This document shows, in pieces, positions 1-5,326 of a DNA stretch of 5,326 bases; within the stretch, counting starts at the first letter, position 1, and the number at the start of each line of letters is the position of its first letter. Position numbers and translations under genes: made by a program. The stretch lies in the NCBI GenBank assembly GCA_946482545.1, contig CAMLRX010000201.1:1-5326 (forward strand), given 5' to 3'. This DNA comes from an uncultured Flavihumibacter sp. (lineage in GTDB: Bacteria; Bacteroidota; Bacteroidia; Chitinophagales; Chitinophagaceae). Under the pieces are notes generated by a model. That model did no database searches. It was not told the DNA's origin and saw nothing but the letters and a program-made list of their open reading frames with translations.

Positions 1-683
1 TAGCCTATCCCGTGAATGGTCTCCAGTTGAAGGGTATTATCGGGTTTGATGTGTTTCCGGAGTTTGGTTACGAAAACGTCCATGCTCCTTCCCAGGAAAT
101 AATCATCCTTCCCCCAAACGTTAAGCAATACTTCTTCCCGTTTAAGGATCACATTTTTATTTTCACAAAAGAAGCGGAGCAGTTCTGCTTCTTTTTGCGT
201 TAAGGAACTCGGCTGTTCGCCATTGTATATTTTGAGCTCGTTAAACTTGAAAAGGAGGGAACCGATCTGGTATTCCACCACGTTGGAACTCTGGATTTTC
301 TTGCTGCGGCGCAGAAACACTTCCATACGAAGCAACAGTTCCTTCATGCTGAAAGGCTTGGTAATGTAATCATCCGCGCCGGTCTCGAAACCTTTGATGC
401 GGTCCTCTTCCATTGATCTGGAGGTTAAAAAGAGGATGGGGATCACGTCTGACTGCTGGCGGATTCTCGACGCCACACTGAACCCATCACGCGCGGGCAT
501 CATGATGTCCAGCAATACGATATCATGCAGGTTCTTGTCAAAACTTTCTATAGCTGTTTGTCCATCAGTGCACAGGGCCACTTCATACCCTCTTTCTTCC
601 AGGTTATCTTTGATCACAAAACCGAGGGCAGTATCATCTTCGGCAAGCAGGACTTTGATCTTTTTTTCGCCGCTCAAAGGCAT
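1..683 (-). CDS. OmpR/PhoB-family response regulator, 3' end cut by window edge
   Basis: DNA-binding response regulator of a two-component system, acting in the cytoplasm as a phosphorylation-controlled transcription factor. 227 complete codons are visible, ending in IHGIG plus a partial Tyr codon; family members end only a few residues after this motif, so very little is missing. The receiver domain (about residues 9-123) has the acidic cluster E15-D16-D17, phosphoacceptor D59 in VLLDIMMP, switch residue T87 and K109 in the TKPF motif. The winged-helix effector domain (about 137-228) shows LTQKEAELL, REEVLLNVWG, the recognition-helix stretch RSMDVFVTKLRKHI and the IHGIGY wing. The ATG at 683 gives the usual short lead (MPLSGEKKIKVLLAEDD); no Shine-Dalgarno sequence precedes it, as is normal in Bacteroidota. 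It starts 11 bases after the kinase stop codon, so the two are cotranscribed and the kinase is its presumed phosphodonor. Regulon unknown. RprY-like is possible, but I do not assign the name. Confidence 0.96.
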   Translation of the reverse strand, partial: MPLSGEKKIKVLLAEDDTALGFVIKDNLEERGYEVALCTDGQTAIESFDKNLHDIVLLDIMMPARDGFSVASRIRQQSDVIPILFLTSRSMEEDRIKGFETGADDYITKPFSMKELLLRMEVFLRRSKKIQSSNVVEYQIGSLLFKFNELKIYNGEQPSSLTQKEAELLRFFCENKNVILKREEVLLNVWGKDDYFLGRSMDVFVTKLRKHIKPDNTLQLETIHGIG

Positions 684-690
684 AGGTCTT

Positions 691-721
691 GAATTTATTG
701 TGGAAGATACACAATAAATTC
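691..721 (-). other. Perfect 12-bp intercistronic hairpin across the kinase stop codon
   Basis: On the minus strand the arm GAATTTATTGTG is followed by a 7-base loop (TATCTTC) and the exact complement CACAATAAATTC. The structure covers the last kinase codons (EFIVYLPQ) and the TAA stop, and ends 7 bases before the ATG of the response regulator. There is no U-tract on either strand, so it is not an intrinsic terminator. In mRNA it could affect translation initiation of the regulator, translational coupling or transcript stability. The pairing is seen directly; the function is inference. Confidence 0.7.
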
Positions 722-1615
722 ACTGCCTTTACCATCTTCGGAACGAAGTTCAATTTTTCCTTTGTGCCGGTCTACTATTTTCTTTACAAAATAGAGGCCC
801 AGACCGAAGCCTTTTACGTTATGGATATTACCAGTGGGCACCCTGTAGAACTTCTGGAACACCCGTTCCTGGTGAGCTTTGTCCAGTCCCGGGCCATTAT
901 CCCGACAACTGATGGCGCTCATATTTTTTTTCCTGAAAGTGGACAATACCACTGCTGGATGGGTGGAATATTTCAAGGCATTCTCCAGTAAATCAATCAC
1001 CACCATCTGCAACTGCTGTTCATCCGCTTCAACTGTGGTACAGGACGGGTCGATATCAAACCTGATGTTTGCGTTTTTTTTGTGAATGAGTGGTTCCAGC
1101 AGGGATACCGCGTGTTCAAATATGGACTGAACCAATACCTGTTTTTTTTCCGGTGCCATCAACCGTTGATCCGTAAGCGAAATTTTCAATAATTTATCTA
1201 CCTGCCCCTGTAAGTGATCCGTTTGTTGCTGGATGATAGAACCGTATTTTTTTAGTTTCTCCGGTTGTTGAAGGATATGGTCGTCTGTAAGCACATCGCT
1301 GGCAATCTTCATTACGGCCAAAGGTGTTTTGAATTCATGGGTGATGTTGTTCACAAAATCTTTCTGCAAAACATCCATCGACCTTCTGCGGGAGAAACAA
1401 TAAAAACAGGCGGCTACGGCTACGAGCGCAAGAAAAATTAACGCGGTGCTCCATATAGAAAAACTGATCTGGTTTCCGGAATAACCTTCAGGAACTTCTT
1501 CCGCATTACTGATGAATAAATATAATTTTCCCAGCCAGAATACCTGACATACCAGCGCCACCAGAACCAGGGAGCCGGTTACCAGTAAAATGGACCTTAG
1601 GGAGGATGCCCGCAT
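695..1615 (-). CDS. Sensor histidine kinase with minimal extracytoplasmic loop
   Basis: Membrane histidine kinase of 306 residues, first gene of a kinase-regulator operon; it should autophosphorylate H93 and pass the phosphate to D59 of the downstream regulator. Two membrane segments are visible, about residues 9-35 and 53-75, separated by only about 18 residues (SNAEEVPEGYSG region). There is no room for a periplasmic sensor domain, and no HAMP or PAS domain before the dimerisation domain. Catalytic motifs are complete: H-box FVNNITHEFKTPLA (87-100), N-box DLLENALKYS (208-217, N212), G1 DNGPGL (239-244), F-box FQKFYRV (253-259), G2 GFGLGL (269-274), and the usual C-terminal end FIVYLPQ. The ATG at 1615 precedes a short basic stretch and TM1; the frame upstream contains no better start before a stop at about 1685-1687. 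No Shine-Dalgarno sequence. Three A8 tracts lie in the coding strand. The signal sensed is unknown; short-loop kinases may sense within the membrane or through a partner protein (inference). Confidence 0.95.
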   Translation of the reverse strand: MRASSLRSILLVTGSLVLVALVCQVFWLGKLYLFISNAEEVPEGYSGNQISFSIWSTALIFLALVAVAACFYCFSRRRSMDVLQKDFVNNITHEFKTPLAVMKIASDVLTDDHILQQPEKLKKYGSIIQQQTDHLQGQVDKLLKISLTDQRLMAPEKKQVLVQSIFEHAVSLLEPLIHKKNANIRFDIDPSCTTVEADEQQLQMVVIDLLENALKYSTHPAVVLSTFRKKNMSAISCRDNGPGLDKAHQERVFQKFYRVPTGNIHNVKGFGLGLYFVKKIVDRHKGKIELRSEDGKGSEFIVYLPQ

Positions 1616-1679
1616 GAGAAGAGAAATTGATAATCCGGTAAATTTCCGAACCTCAGTTGGATAATCGTACTTGATCCTG

Positions 1680-1695
1680 GTTAATCAGATGTTAA
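1680..1695 (-). promoter_or_regulatory. TTAAC-N6-TTAAC direct repeat, candidate response-regulator site (pair A)
   Basis: On the minus strand TTAAC occurs twice in tandem, separated by six bases (ATCTGA), which gives an 11-base period. OmpR/PhoB-family dimers bind tandem half-sites on one face of the helix with about this spacing. The pair lies about 65-80 bases upstream of the kinase start codon, a suitable place for autoregulation by the response regulator encoded in the same operon. The outer bases also read as an imperfect dyad (GGTTAA...TTAACC, 1679-1697). The repeat is seen directly; the binding protein is inferred. Confidence 0.5.
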
Positions 1696-1718
1696 CCGCT
1701 GCTTCTCCCTGAAAATGA

Positions 1719-1753
1719 TTTGGTTAACGCCCCGTTAAGCACTAATATTTTTT
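1719..1753 (+). promoter_or_regulatory. Weak candidate Bacteroidota-type promoter, plus strand
   Basis: TTTG at 1719-1722 resembles the -33 element, and TATTTTTT at 1746-1753 matches the TAnnTTTG -7 element at all but the last base; the spacing of 23 bases is at the long end. An alternative, poorer -7 element, TAATATTT at 1743-1750, gives a spacing of 20. Transcription would start near 1758-1762, just ahead of the small reading frame at 1768. Support comes mainly from its position relative to that frame and to the terminator at 1860-1889. Confidence 0.25.
1723..1738 (-). promoter_or_regulatory. TTAAC-N6-TTAAC direct repeat, candidate response-regulator site (pair B)
   Basis: Second exact TTAAC-N6-TTAAC pair on the minus strand (spacer GGGGCG), displaced 43 bases, about four helical turns, from pair A and therefore roughly on the same DNA face. 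Half-site, orientation and spacing are identical to pair A while the spacer bases differ, which points to a protein-binding site rather than a recent duplication. It also falls within the weak candidate plus-strand promoter at 1719-1753, so a bound regulator might affect transcription in both directions (inference). Confidence 0.5.
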
Positions 1754-1767
1754 TCTAAATATTTAAT

Positions 1768-1845
1768 ATGTTTTCTATCTTTACTGAGCAATATCACAAA
1801 ACATTAACAAATCAAAGTCATTATAAATTAGCTAGTAAGGTTTAG
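1768..1845 (+). CDS. Candidate small protein, 25 residues, unknown function
   Basis: A plus-strand frame of 25 codons plus a TAG stop; the peptide begins MFSIFTEQYH and ends YKLASKV. I do not recognise it. It is polar and rather basic (three K, two H), with no signal peptide or membrane segment. It is listed because of its setting: a possible promoter lies just upstream (1719-1753), and a strong plus-strand intrinsic terminator follows 14 bases after the stop, although no other plus-strand gene exists here for that terminator to serve. The 22 bases before the ATG are almost wholly A/T, which suits leaderless-type or unstructured Bacteroidota initiation, but there is no Shine-Dalgarno sequence. 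The alternatives are that the transcript is a noncoding RNA of about 130 nt, or that the frame is chance. Confidence 0.3.
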   Translation: MFSIFTEQYHKTLTNQSHYKLASKV

Positions 1846-1855
1846 CAAGGGTTAA
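1840..1855 (-). promoter_or_regulatory. Imperfect third TTAAC-like repeat pair (pair C)
   Basis: Minus-strand TTAAC, six bases (CCTTGC), then TAAAC, giving the same 11-base period with one mismatch in the second half-site. It lies 225-240 bases upstream of the kinase start and just in front of the plus-strand terminator. Weaker than pairs A and B, and could be chance in A/T-rich DNA. Confidence 0.25.
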
Positions 1856-1859
1856 CTTG

Positions 1860-1889
1860 GCGCTGCTTGTCTAAGCAGCGCATTTTTTT
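1860..1889 (+). terminator. Intrinsic terminator on the plus strand with no annotated upstream gene
   Basis: A perfect 9-bp stem, GCGCTGCTT (1860-1868) and AAGCAGCGC (1873-1881), closes a four-base loop and is followed by A and then seven T (1883-1889). The T-tract is only on the plus-strand side; the minus-strand reading has no T run after the stem, so this cannot end secDF transcription. It implies a short plus-strand transcript from within 1616-1860. Confidence 0.75.
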
Positions 1890-1967
1890 GCCCATATCTC
1901 ATCAATATTCGACTTCAATTCATAAAAATTAAACGGCGCTGAAAGGGGCTATTTCTTTTTAAGGCAT
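1890..1967. other. Intergenic stretch with no recognisable feature
   Basis: A/T-rich sequence between the two terminators. I see no promoter-like element, repeat or credible reading frame here. With the repeats, small frame and terminators listed separately, this accounts for most of the 404-base gap between secDF and the kinase gene; 1616-1679, just before the kinase start, likewise shows no convincing -7/-33 pair, so the operon promoter remains unplaced. Confidence 0.6.
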
Positions 1968-1998
1968 AAAAAAAGTCCCGCATTTCGCGGGACTTTTT
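1968..1998 (-). terminator. Intrinsic terminator of secDF, probably bidirectional
   Basis: Perfect stem with the GC-rich core GTCCCGC (1975-1981) and GCGGGAC (1987-1993) around a five-base loop, flanked by A (1968-1974) and T (1994-1998) runs that extend the pairing to 12 bp. Read on the minus strand it ends in seven T and begins 22 bases after the secDF stop codon. Because of the flanking A and T runs it can also work on the plus strand. It separates secDF from the kinase-regulator operon. Confidence 0.9.
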
Positions 1999-2019
1999 CA
2001 TTATTGACAACAAATTGAA

Positions 2020-5000
2020 TTAAGCTTTGGCTACTTCATTTTCTGTTGGAGCATTCGCCGCTGCATCCAGCTTTTTGCTCTTACCGAGGTCAAGCAGAAC
2101 GGGTGCCGCAACGAATACGGAAGAGTACACACCAGTGAACACACCAATCAGCATCGCGAAAGCGAAACCTTTGGTTACTTCACCACCTACCAGGAACAGG
2201 ATGAGAAGGGTAAGGAACACGGTGAGTGAAGTAATGATGGTACGACTCAATGTTTCGTTGATGGAACGGTTGATGATGGCGCTGTAAGAAGCTCCTTTCA
2301 TCAGGCCGCTGTTCTCACGGATCCTGTCGAACACCACCACGGTATCGTTCATCGAGAAACCGATTACCGTAAGAATGGCTGCAATAAAGTGTTGGTCCAC
2401 TTCCAGCGGGAAAGGCACTACATCTTTCAGGAATGAGAAGATGATTACCACAACCAGTACGTCGTGCAGCAAGGCTACAATGGTACCGGCTGCGAATCTC
2501 CAGTCACGGAAACGAAGAATAATGTAGATACTGATGAGTACGAGCGACCAGAAGGTGGCCCATTTTGCACCGGCTTTAAGGTCATCGGAGATTGTGGGCA
2601 ATACTGTTTTGCTGCCTTGTTTGTACACCGTTGAGAATTGCTCATAGGTGGTTCCTTCCGGAAGGAAGGATTTCAGGCCTTCATATACTTTGGTCTGAAC
2701 CTCTGAATCAACGGATGCACCGGTTTCAGAGATCATGTATGCCGTTGTGATTTCCAACTGATTGGCGCCGCCTACTGTTTTCAGAATAGGCGCTTCAGTC
2801 AGTGTTTTTTCCAGCGCGTCCCGAACTTGTTCTACTTTAACTGCTTGCGGGAAACGTACGGTGTAGCTGCGTCCTCCGGCGAATTCGACACCATAGTCGA
2901 AACCGTGGAAGAAAGAAGCGATACCTAATCCGATTACCACAAAGAACACAACGTAAGCGGCTTTACGCATACCGGTGAAGTTGTAGTTCGCGTTTTTCAG
3001 CAGGTTGCTGGCCAGCTTGGTGAAATATTTGAAGTGACGGTCTTTTTTAGTCCAGATATCTGTAATCAACCTTGATACAAGGATGCCGCAGAACAAGGAG
3101 AGAATAATACCGAGTATTTGTGTTGTCGCGAATCCGAGTACGGGGCCCAGACCGAAGTAGAACAGGATGATCGCGGTAAGGAGCGTAGTAATGTGACCAT
3201 CAAGTACGGGCGCCATAGATCTTCTGTAACCATCGGTAACGGCGAGCTGGTAAGTTTTTCCTCTACCCAGTTCTTCTTTAATACGTTCGAAAATCAGTAC
3301 GTTGGTGTCCACGGCCATACCAATGGTAAGTACCAGACCAGCGATACCGGGCGCAGTTAATGTGGCGCCGAGTGCGCTCAGGATACCCACGGTAAAGAGC
3401 AGGTTAAGGATCAGGGCGATATTCGCTACCCATCCGGCAGTGTTGAAGTACACCAGCATCAGGATGAAGATTACTGCGAAAGAAAGAATGAATGCGAGGG
3501 AACCGCCTGCAATTGCTTCCTGACCAAGGGTTGGTCCTACCTGTTGTTCCTGCACAATCTTGGCGGGCGTAGGCAGTTTACCGGCTTTCAGAATATTGGC
3601 GAGATCCTGTGCATCTTCAATGGTGTAACTTCCAGAAATGCGGGAACTGCCGTTGGGAATGGGTTCGTTTACATTAGGTGCGGAGTAAACGAGATCGTCC
3701 AGTACGATAGCAATGGCACGGCCCACATTCTTCTCAGTCATTTGTGCCCAGATTTTGGCACCTGCTTTATCCATCACCATGTTCACGTTCACCTGGTTGG
3801 TGATGGGATCAAAATCCTGTCCGGCATCAATGATGCGCTCACCTTCCAGACGTGCACTTGCTGTGCCCGGAAGCGTTTTTATAGCATAAAGCGGCACAAA
3901 ATTCTGTGCTTTACCGTTTTTGTCTTTTTCGGCTATGCCAAATAGGAAACGAACATTCTGCGGGAACTTACTCAGGAAAACGGGGTTATCCAGGTAAGCG
4001 CGCAGCGCGAAAGTATCAGCTACTGCAACATAACCCAGGGCAGGAGAGAATTCTGGTCTGCCATCCTGATTCTGGTCGGAAGGAGGAATGAACTGCACCA
4101 TGGAGAGCAGGGGGTGCTCGGCACGTTGTTGCTCCATGGAAAGCGCGGCACTGTCTTTCGTGGCGGCTGCGCCTGTATCTTTTCCTTTATTTCCGGCCAG
4201 CATTTCGGAGAGGTTCTCACTCGCCGCTTTTGTGGTATCGCTTGTAGAATTCGCTGCTGCTGTAGTATCGTTGGAAGTTGTATTGGCTGCTGCGCCTCCT
4301 TTCAGGTAAGCGGCCAGCGCTTTTTCTCCTTCTGAAAGCGAGTTGTCCAGTTCCTGGATATTGTAGAGTTCCCAGAACTGGAGGTTGGCGGAAGACTGCA
4401 GGTATTTACGGACGCGTTCAGCATCGTTCACACCGGCGAGTTCCACGGTGATGATGCCTTTGGCTTCATCCAGGTTCACGTTGGGCTGGGCCACACCGAA
4501 TTTATCGATACGGGTCTGCAATACGCGGTAAGTACGTTTTACGGCTTCGGTAGCTTCTTTTCTTACTTCCCGCAGCACTTCCTCATCGGAAGAACCGATC
4601 TTGATTGTTTTGTTGTTGGCGTTGGCGAACAGGGAAGCGAGCCTTGCACCGGGGGCCGCTTTTTTATATTCATCAGCGAAAAGCGTGATGTAATCTGCAT
4701 CGCTGGTGGCTTTGCGTTTGGTCGCATTTTCCAGTGCTTTCTGGAAATTAGGGTCTTTGGAGTTGTTGGCCATGGAGCGTATCAAACCTTCCAGTTCGAC
4801 TTCCATAGTAACGTTCATACCGCCCTGAAGGTCGAGTCCAAGGTTCAGTTCACTCTCTTTTGCTTTCTGGTAGCTGATGGCGCCGCCAATACCATAAGTG
4901 AGGGTCTGGTCTTTGGTGCTGTCGAGCAATCTTGCGAGCCGTGCTTCATAGAGCTGATCCAATGTATCCTTGTAAAGCGCTTGGAGGTCTTTGTTTCCGG

Positions 5001-5160
5001 GATATTTTTGTTCAGGGGTCGGGAGCGAGGAAATGGCTTTTCGCGCTTTCTCTTCCATCTTACTTTCATGGCTGTTCACAAACCAGGTAAAAGAAAGCTG
5101 GTATAAAGAAATCACGATCAGTGCAATCGTAAAAAACCTTACCAATCCTTTCAGTTGCAT
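2020..5160 (-). CDS. secDF: Protein translocase subunit SecDF (SecD-SecF fusion)
   Basis: Inner-membrane accessory subunit of the SecYEG translocon that uses the proton-motive force to help pull exported proteins through on the periplasmic side. It is 1046 residues, the fused form usual in Bacteroidota. SecD half: TM1 (about 6-28), large periplasmic region with the LGLDLQGGMNVTMEV motif (107-121), TM2-TM6 (about 553-700) with GMAVDTNVLIFERIKEEL (614-631, D618 being the conserved membrane Asp) and DGHITTLLTAIIL (654-666). SecF half: TM (about 733-752), GVEFAGGR (757-764, Glu where many SecF proteins have Asp), a periplasmic domain to about 864, then five TMs with LLHD (897-900), GFSMNDTVVVFDRIREN (934-950) and SINETLSRTIITS (966-978). 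In total about 12 membrane segments. A low-complexity Ala/Thr/Ser/Asn insert occupies about 283-345. The ATG at 5160 gives a normal N-in start (MQLKGLVRFF) directly before TM1; no Shine-Dalgarno sequence. Monocistronic by its own promoter region and terminator. Confidence 0.98.
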   Translation of the reverse strand: MQLKGLVRFFTIALIVISLYQLSFTWFVNSHESKMEEKARKAISSLPTPEQKYPGNKDLQALYKDTLDQLYEARLARLLDSTKDQTLTYGIGGAISYQKAKESELNLGLDLQGGMNVTMEVELEGLIRSMANNSKDPNFQKALENATKRKATSDADYITLFADEYKKAAPGARLASLFANANNKTIKIGSSDEEVLREVRKEATEAVKRTYRVLQTRIDKFGVAQPNVNLDEAKGIITVELAGVNDAERVRKYLQSSANLQFWELYNIQELDNSLSEGEKALAAYLKGGAAANTTSNDTTAAANSTSDTTKAASENLSEMLAGNKGKDTGAAATKDSAALSMEQQRAEHPLLSMVQFIPPSDQNQDGRPEFSPALGYVAVADTFALRAYLDNPVFLSKFPQNVRFLFGIAEKDKNGKAQNFVPLYAIKTLPGTASARLEGERIIDAGQDFDPITNQVNVNMVMDKAGAKIWAQMTEKNVGRAIAIVLDDLVYSAPNVNEPIPNGSSRISGSYTIEDAQDLANILKAGKLPTPAKIVQEQQVGPTLGQEAIAGGSLAFILSFAVIFILMLVYFNTAGWVANIALILNLLFTVGILSALGATLTAPGIAGLVLTIGMAVDTNVLIFERIKEELGRGKTYQLAVTDGYRRSMAPVLDGHITTLLTAIILFYFGLGPVLGFATTQILGIILSLFCGILVSRLITDIWTKKDRHFKYFTKLASNLLKNANYNFTGMRKAAYVVFFVVIGLGIASFFHGFDYGVEFAGGRSYTVRFPQAVKVEQVRDALEKTLTEAPILKTVGGANQLEITTAYMISETGASVDSEVQTKVYEGLKSFLPEGTTYEQFSTVYKQGSKTVLPTISDDLKAGAKWATFWSLVLISIYIILRFRDWRFAAGTIVALLHDVLVVVIIFSFLKDVVPFPLEVDQHFIAAILTVIGFSMNDTVVVFDRIRENSGLMKGASYSAIINRSINETLSRTIITSLTVFLTLLILFLVGGEVTKGFAFAMLIGVFTGVYSSVFVAAPVLLDLGKSKKLDAAANAPTENEVAKA

Positions 5161-5195
5161 ACGTATTAGTGTTTACTTTTATTTTTCAAAGATGG

Positions 5196-5203
5196 CAAAG
5201 ATA
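5196..5203 (-). promoter_or_regulatory. Candidate -7 element of the secDF promoter
   Basis: TATCTTTG on the minus strand matches the Bacteroidota TAnnTTTG -7 consensus exactly, 35 bases upstream of the secDF start codon; this predicts a short untranslated leader of about 30 bases. The -33 region is only T-rich (T8 at 5215-5222), without a clear TTTG. A near-copy, CATCTTTG, lies at 5187-5194. Confidence 0.55.
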
Positions 5204-5308
5204 GTATTTACGGTAAAAAAAAGTACATAGCGCCGTATATTGTTAAAAATCATGTTTATATAGAATTTTAACGATGATTTATACGTTGGCAGGCAGTAAC
5301 TTGCGTGC

Positions 5309-5326
5309 ATGAAACAAATGATGCTG
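5309..5326 (+). CDS. Possible start of a divergent gene, cut by window edge
   Basis: An ATG at 5309 opens a frame reading MKQMML up to the window end. The A/T-rich 148-base gap behind it, shared with the secDF promoter, is what one expects between divergent genes, and TACGTTGG at 5282-5289 differs from TAnnTTTG by one base. MKQ followed by hydrophobic residues would suit a signal peptide, but six codons cannot show this. The alternative is a minus-strand gene ending at 5279, since that strand is also open to the edge. Confidence 0.3.

Noticed and set aside
394..991. Plus-strand open frames opposite the regulator and kinase genes
   Set aside because: They lie antisense to well-supported two-component genes, show no recognisable domains, and are explained as reverse-strand shadows of coding sequence.
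1679..1697. Imperfect palindrome GGTTAA-N7-TTAACC as an operator for a dyad-binding repressor
   Set aside because: The same bases are better explained by the TTAAC direct repeat with 11-base period, which recurs at 1723-1738 where the dyad is not reproduced.
1842..1895. 17-codon minus-strand frame (MGKKMRCLDK...) across the orphan hairpin, as a leader peptide with attenuator
   Set aside because: The hairpin has no T-tract on the minus strand, no minus-strand promoter is visible between it and the secDF terminator, and the frame is very short.
3118..4335. Several plus-strand open frames of 70-130 codons opposite secDF
   Set aside because: All are antisense to an intact, motif-rich SecDF frame; their products are low complexity or cysteine-rich in a way typical of shadow translation.
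5242..5272. Inverted repeat GTTAAAA / TTTTAAC with a 17-base spacer upstream of secDF
   Set aside because: Short, all A/T apart from the end pair, with a long loop; expected by chance in such A/T-rich DNA and without the 11-base spacing of the repeats near the kinase.
5279..5326. Minus-strand frame open from the right edge to a TAA at 5279, as the end of a gene upstream of secDF
   Set aside because: Only 15 codons with no recognisable motif; a divergent start at 5309 is about as likely, so no tail gene is called.
1..5326. tRNA, rRNA, CRISPR, insertion sequence or prophage signatures
   Set aside because: None seen: no spaced repeat arrays, transposase or integrase motifs, tRNA-like folds or terminal inverted repeats with target duplications.

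Overview
The window looks like a chromosomal stretch from a member of the Bacteroidota, probably from the Chitinophaga-like part of the phylum. The evidence is: SecD and SecF fused in one long polypeptide with a Bacteroidota-style start (MQLKG...); translation starts without Shine-Dalgarno sequences; a TAnnTTTG-type -7 promoter element upstream of secDF; and A/T-rich gaps between genes of moderate GC. The family assignment is inference. All three large genes lie on the minus strand.

Reading along the minus strand from the right edge: 5161-5308 is an A/T-rich promoter region. Bases 5160-2020 encode SecDF, the proton-driven accessory subunit of the Sec translocon. A strong symmetrical intrinsic terminator (1970-1998) follows the secDF stop codon. 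After an intergenic region of about 400 bases come a small sensor histidine kinase (1615-695) and, 11 bases further on, an OmpR-family response regulator (683 to the left edge, missing only its last few residues). The kinase and regulator form a two-gene operon, separate from secDF because of the terminator. At the far right edge, a possible divergent plus-strand gene begins at 5309, but only six codons are visible.

The gap 1616-2019 holds the least ordinary material. It contains two exact TTAAC-N6-TTAAC tandem repeats (minus-strand reading) upstream of the kinase and a third, imperfect pair further upstream. This is the 11-base spacing expected for an OmpR-family regulator, so the operon may regulate itself. 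The same gap carries a plus-strand intrinsic terminator (1860-1889) with no annotated gene in front of it. Directly before it lies a 25-codon plus-strand reading frame (1768-1845) with a weak candidate promoter, together suggesting a tiny independent transcription unit of about 130 nt.

A second structural oddity is a perfect 12-bp inverted repeat (691-721) spanning the kinase stop codon just before the regulator start. It would form an RNA hairpin at the gene junction. SecDF supports protein export. The two-component pair senses an unknown signal, and its kinase has almost no extracytoplasmic part. No functional link between the two units can be shown from sequence beyond adjacency.
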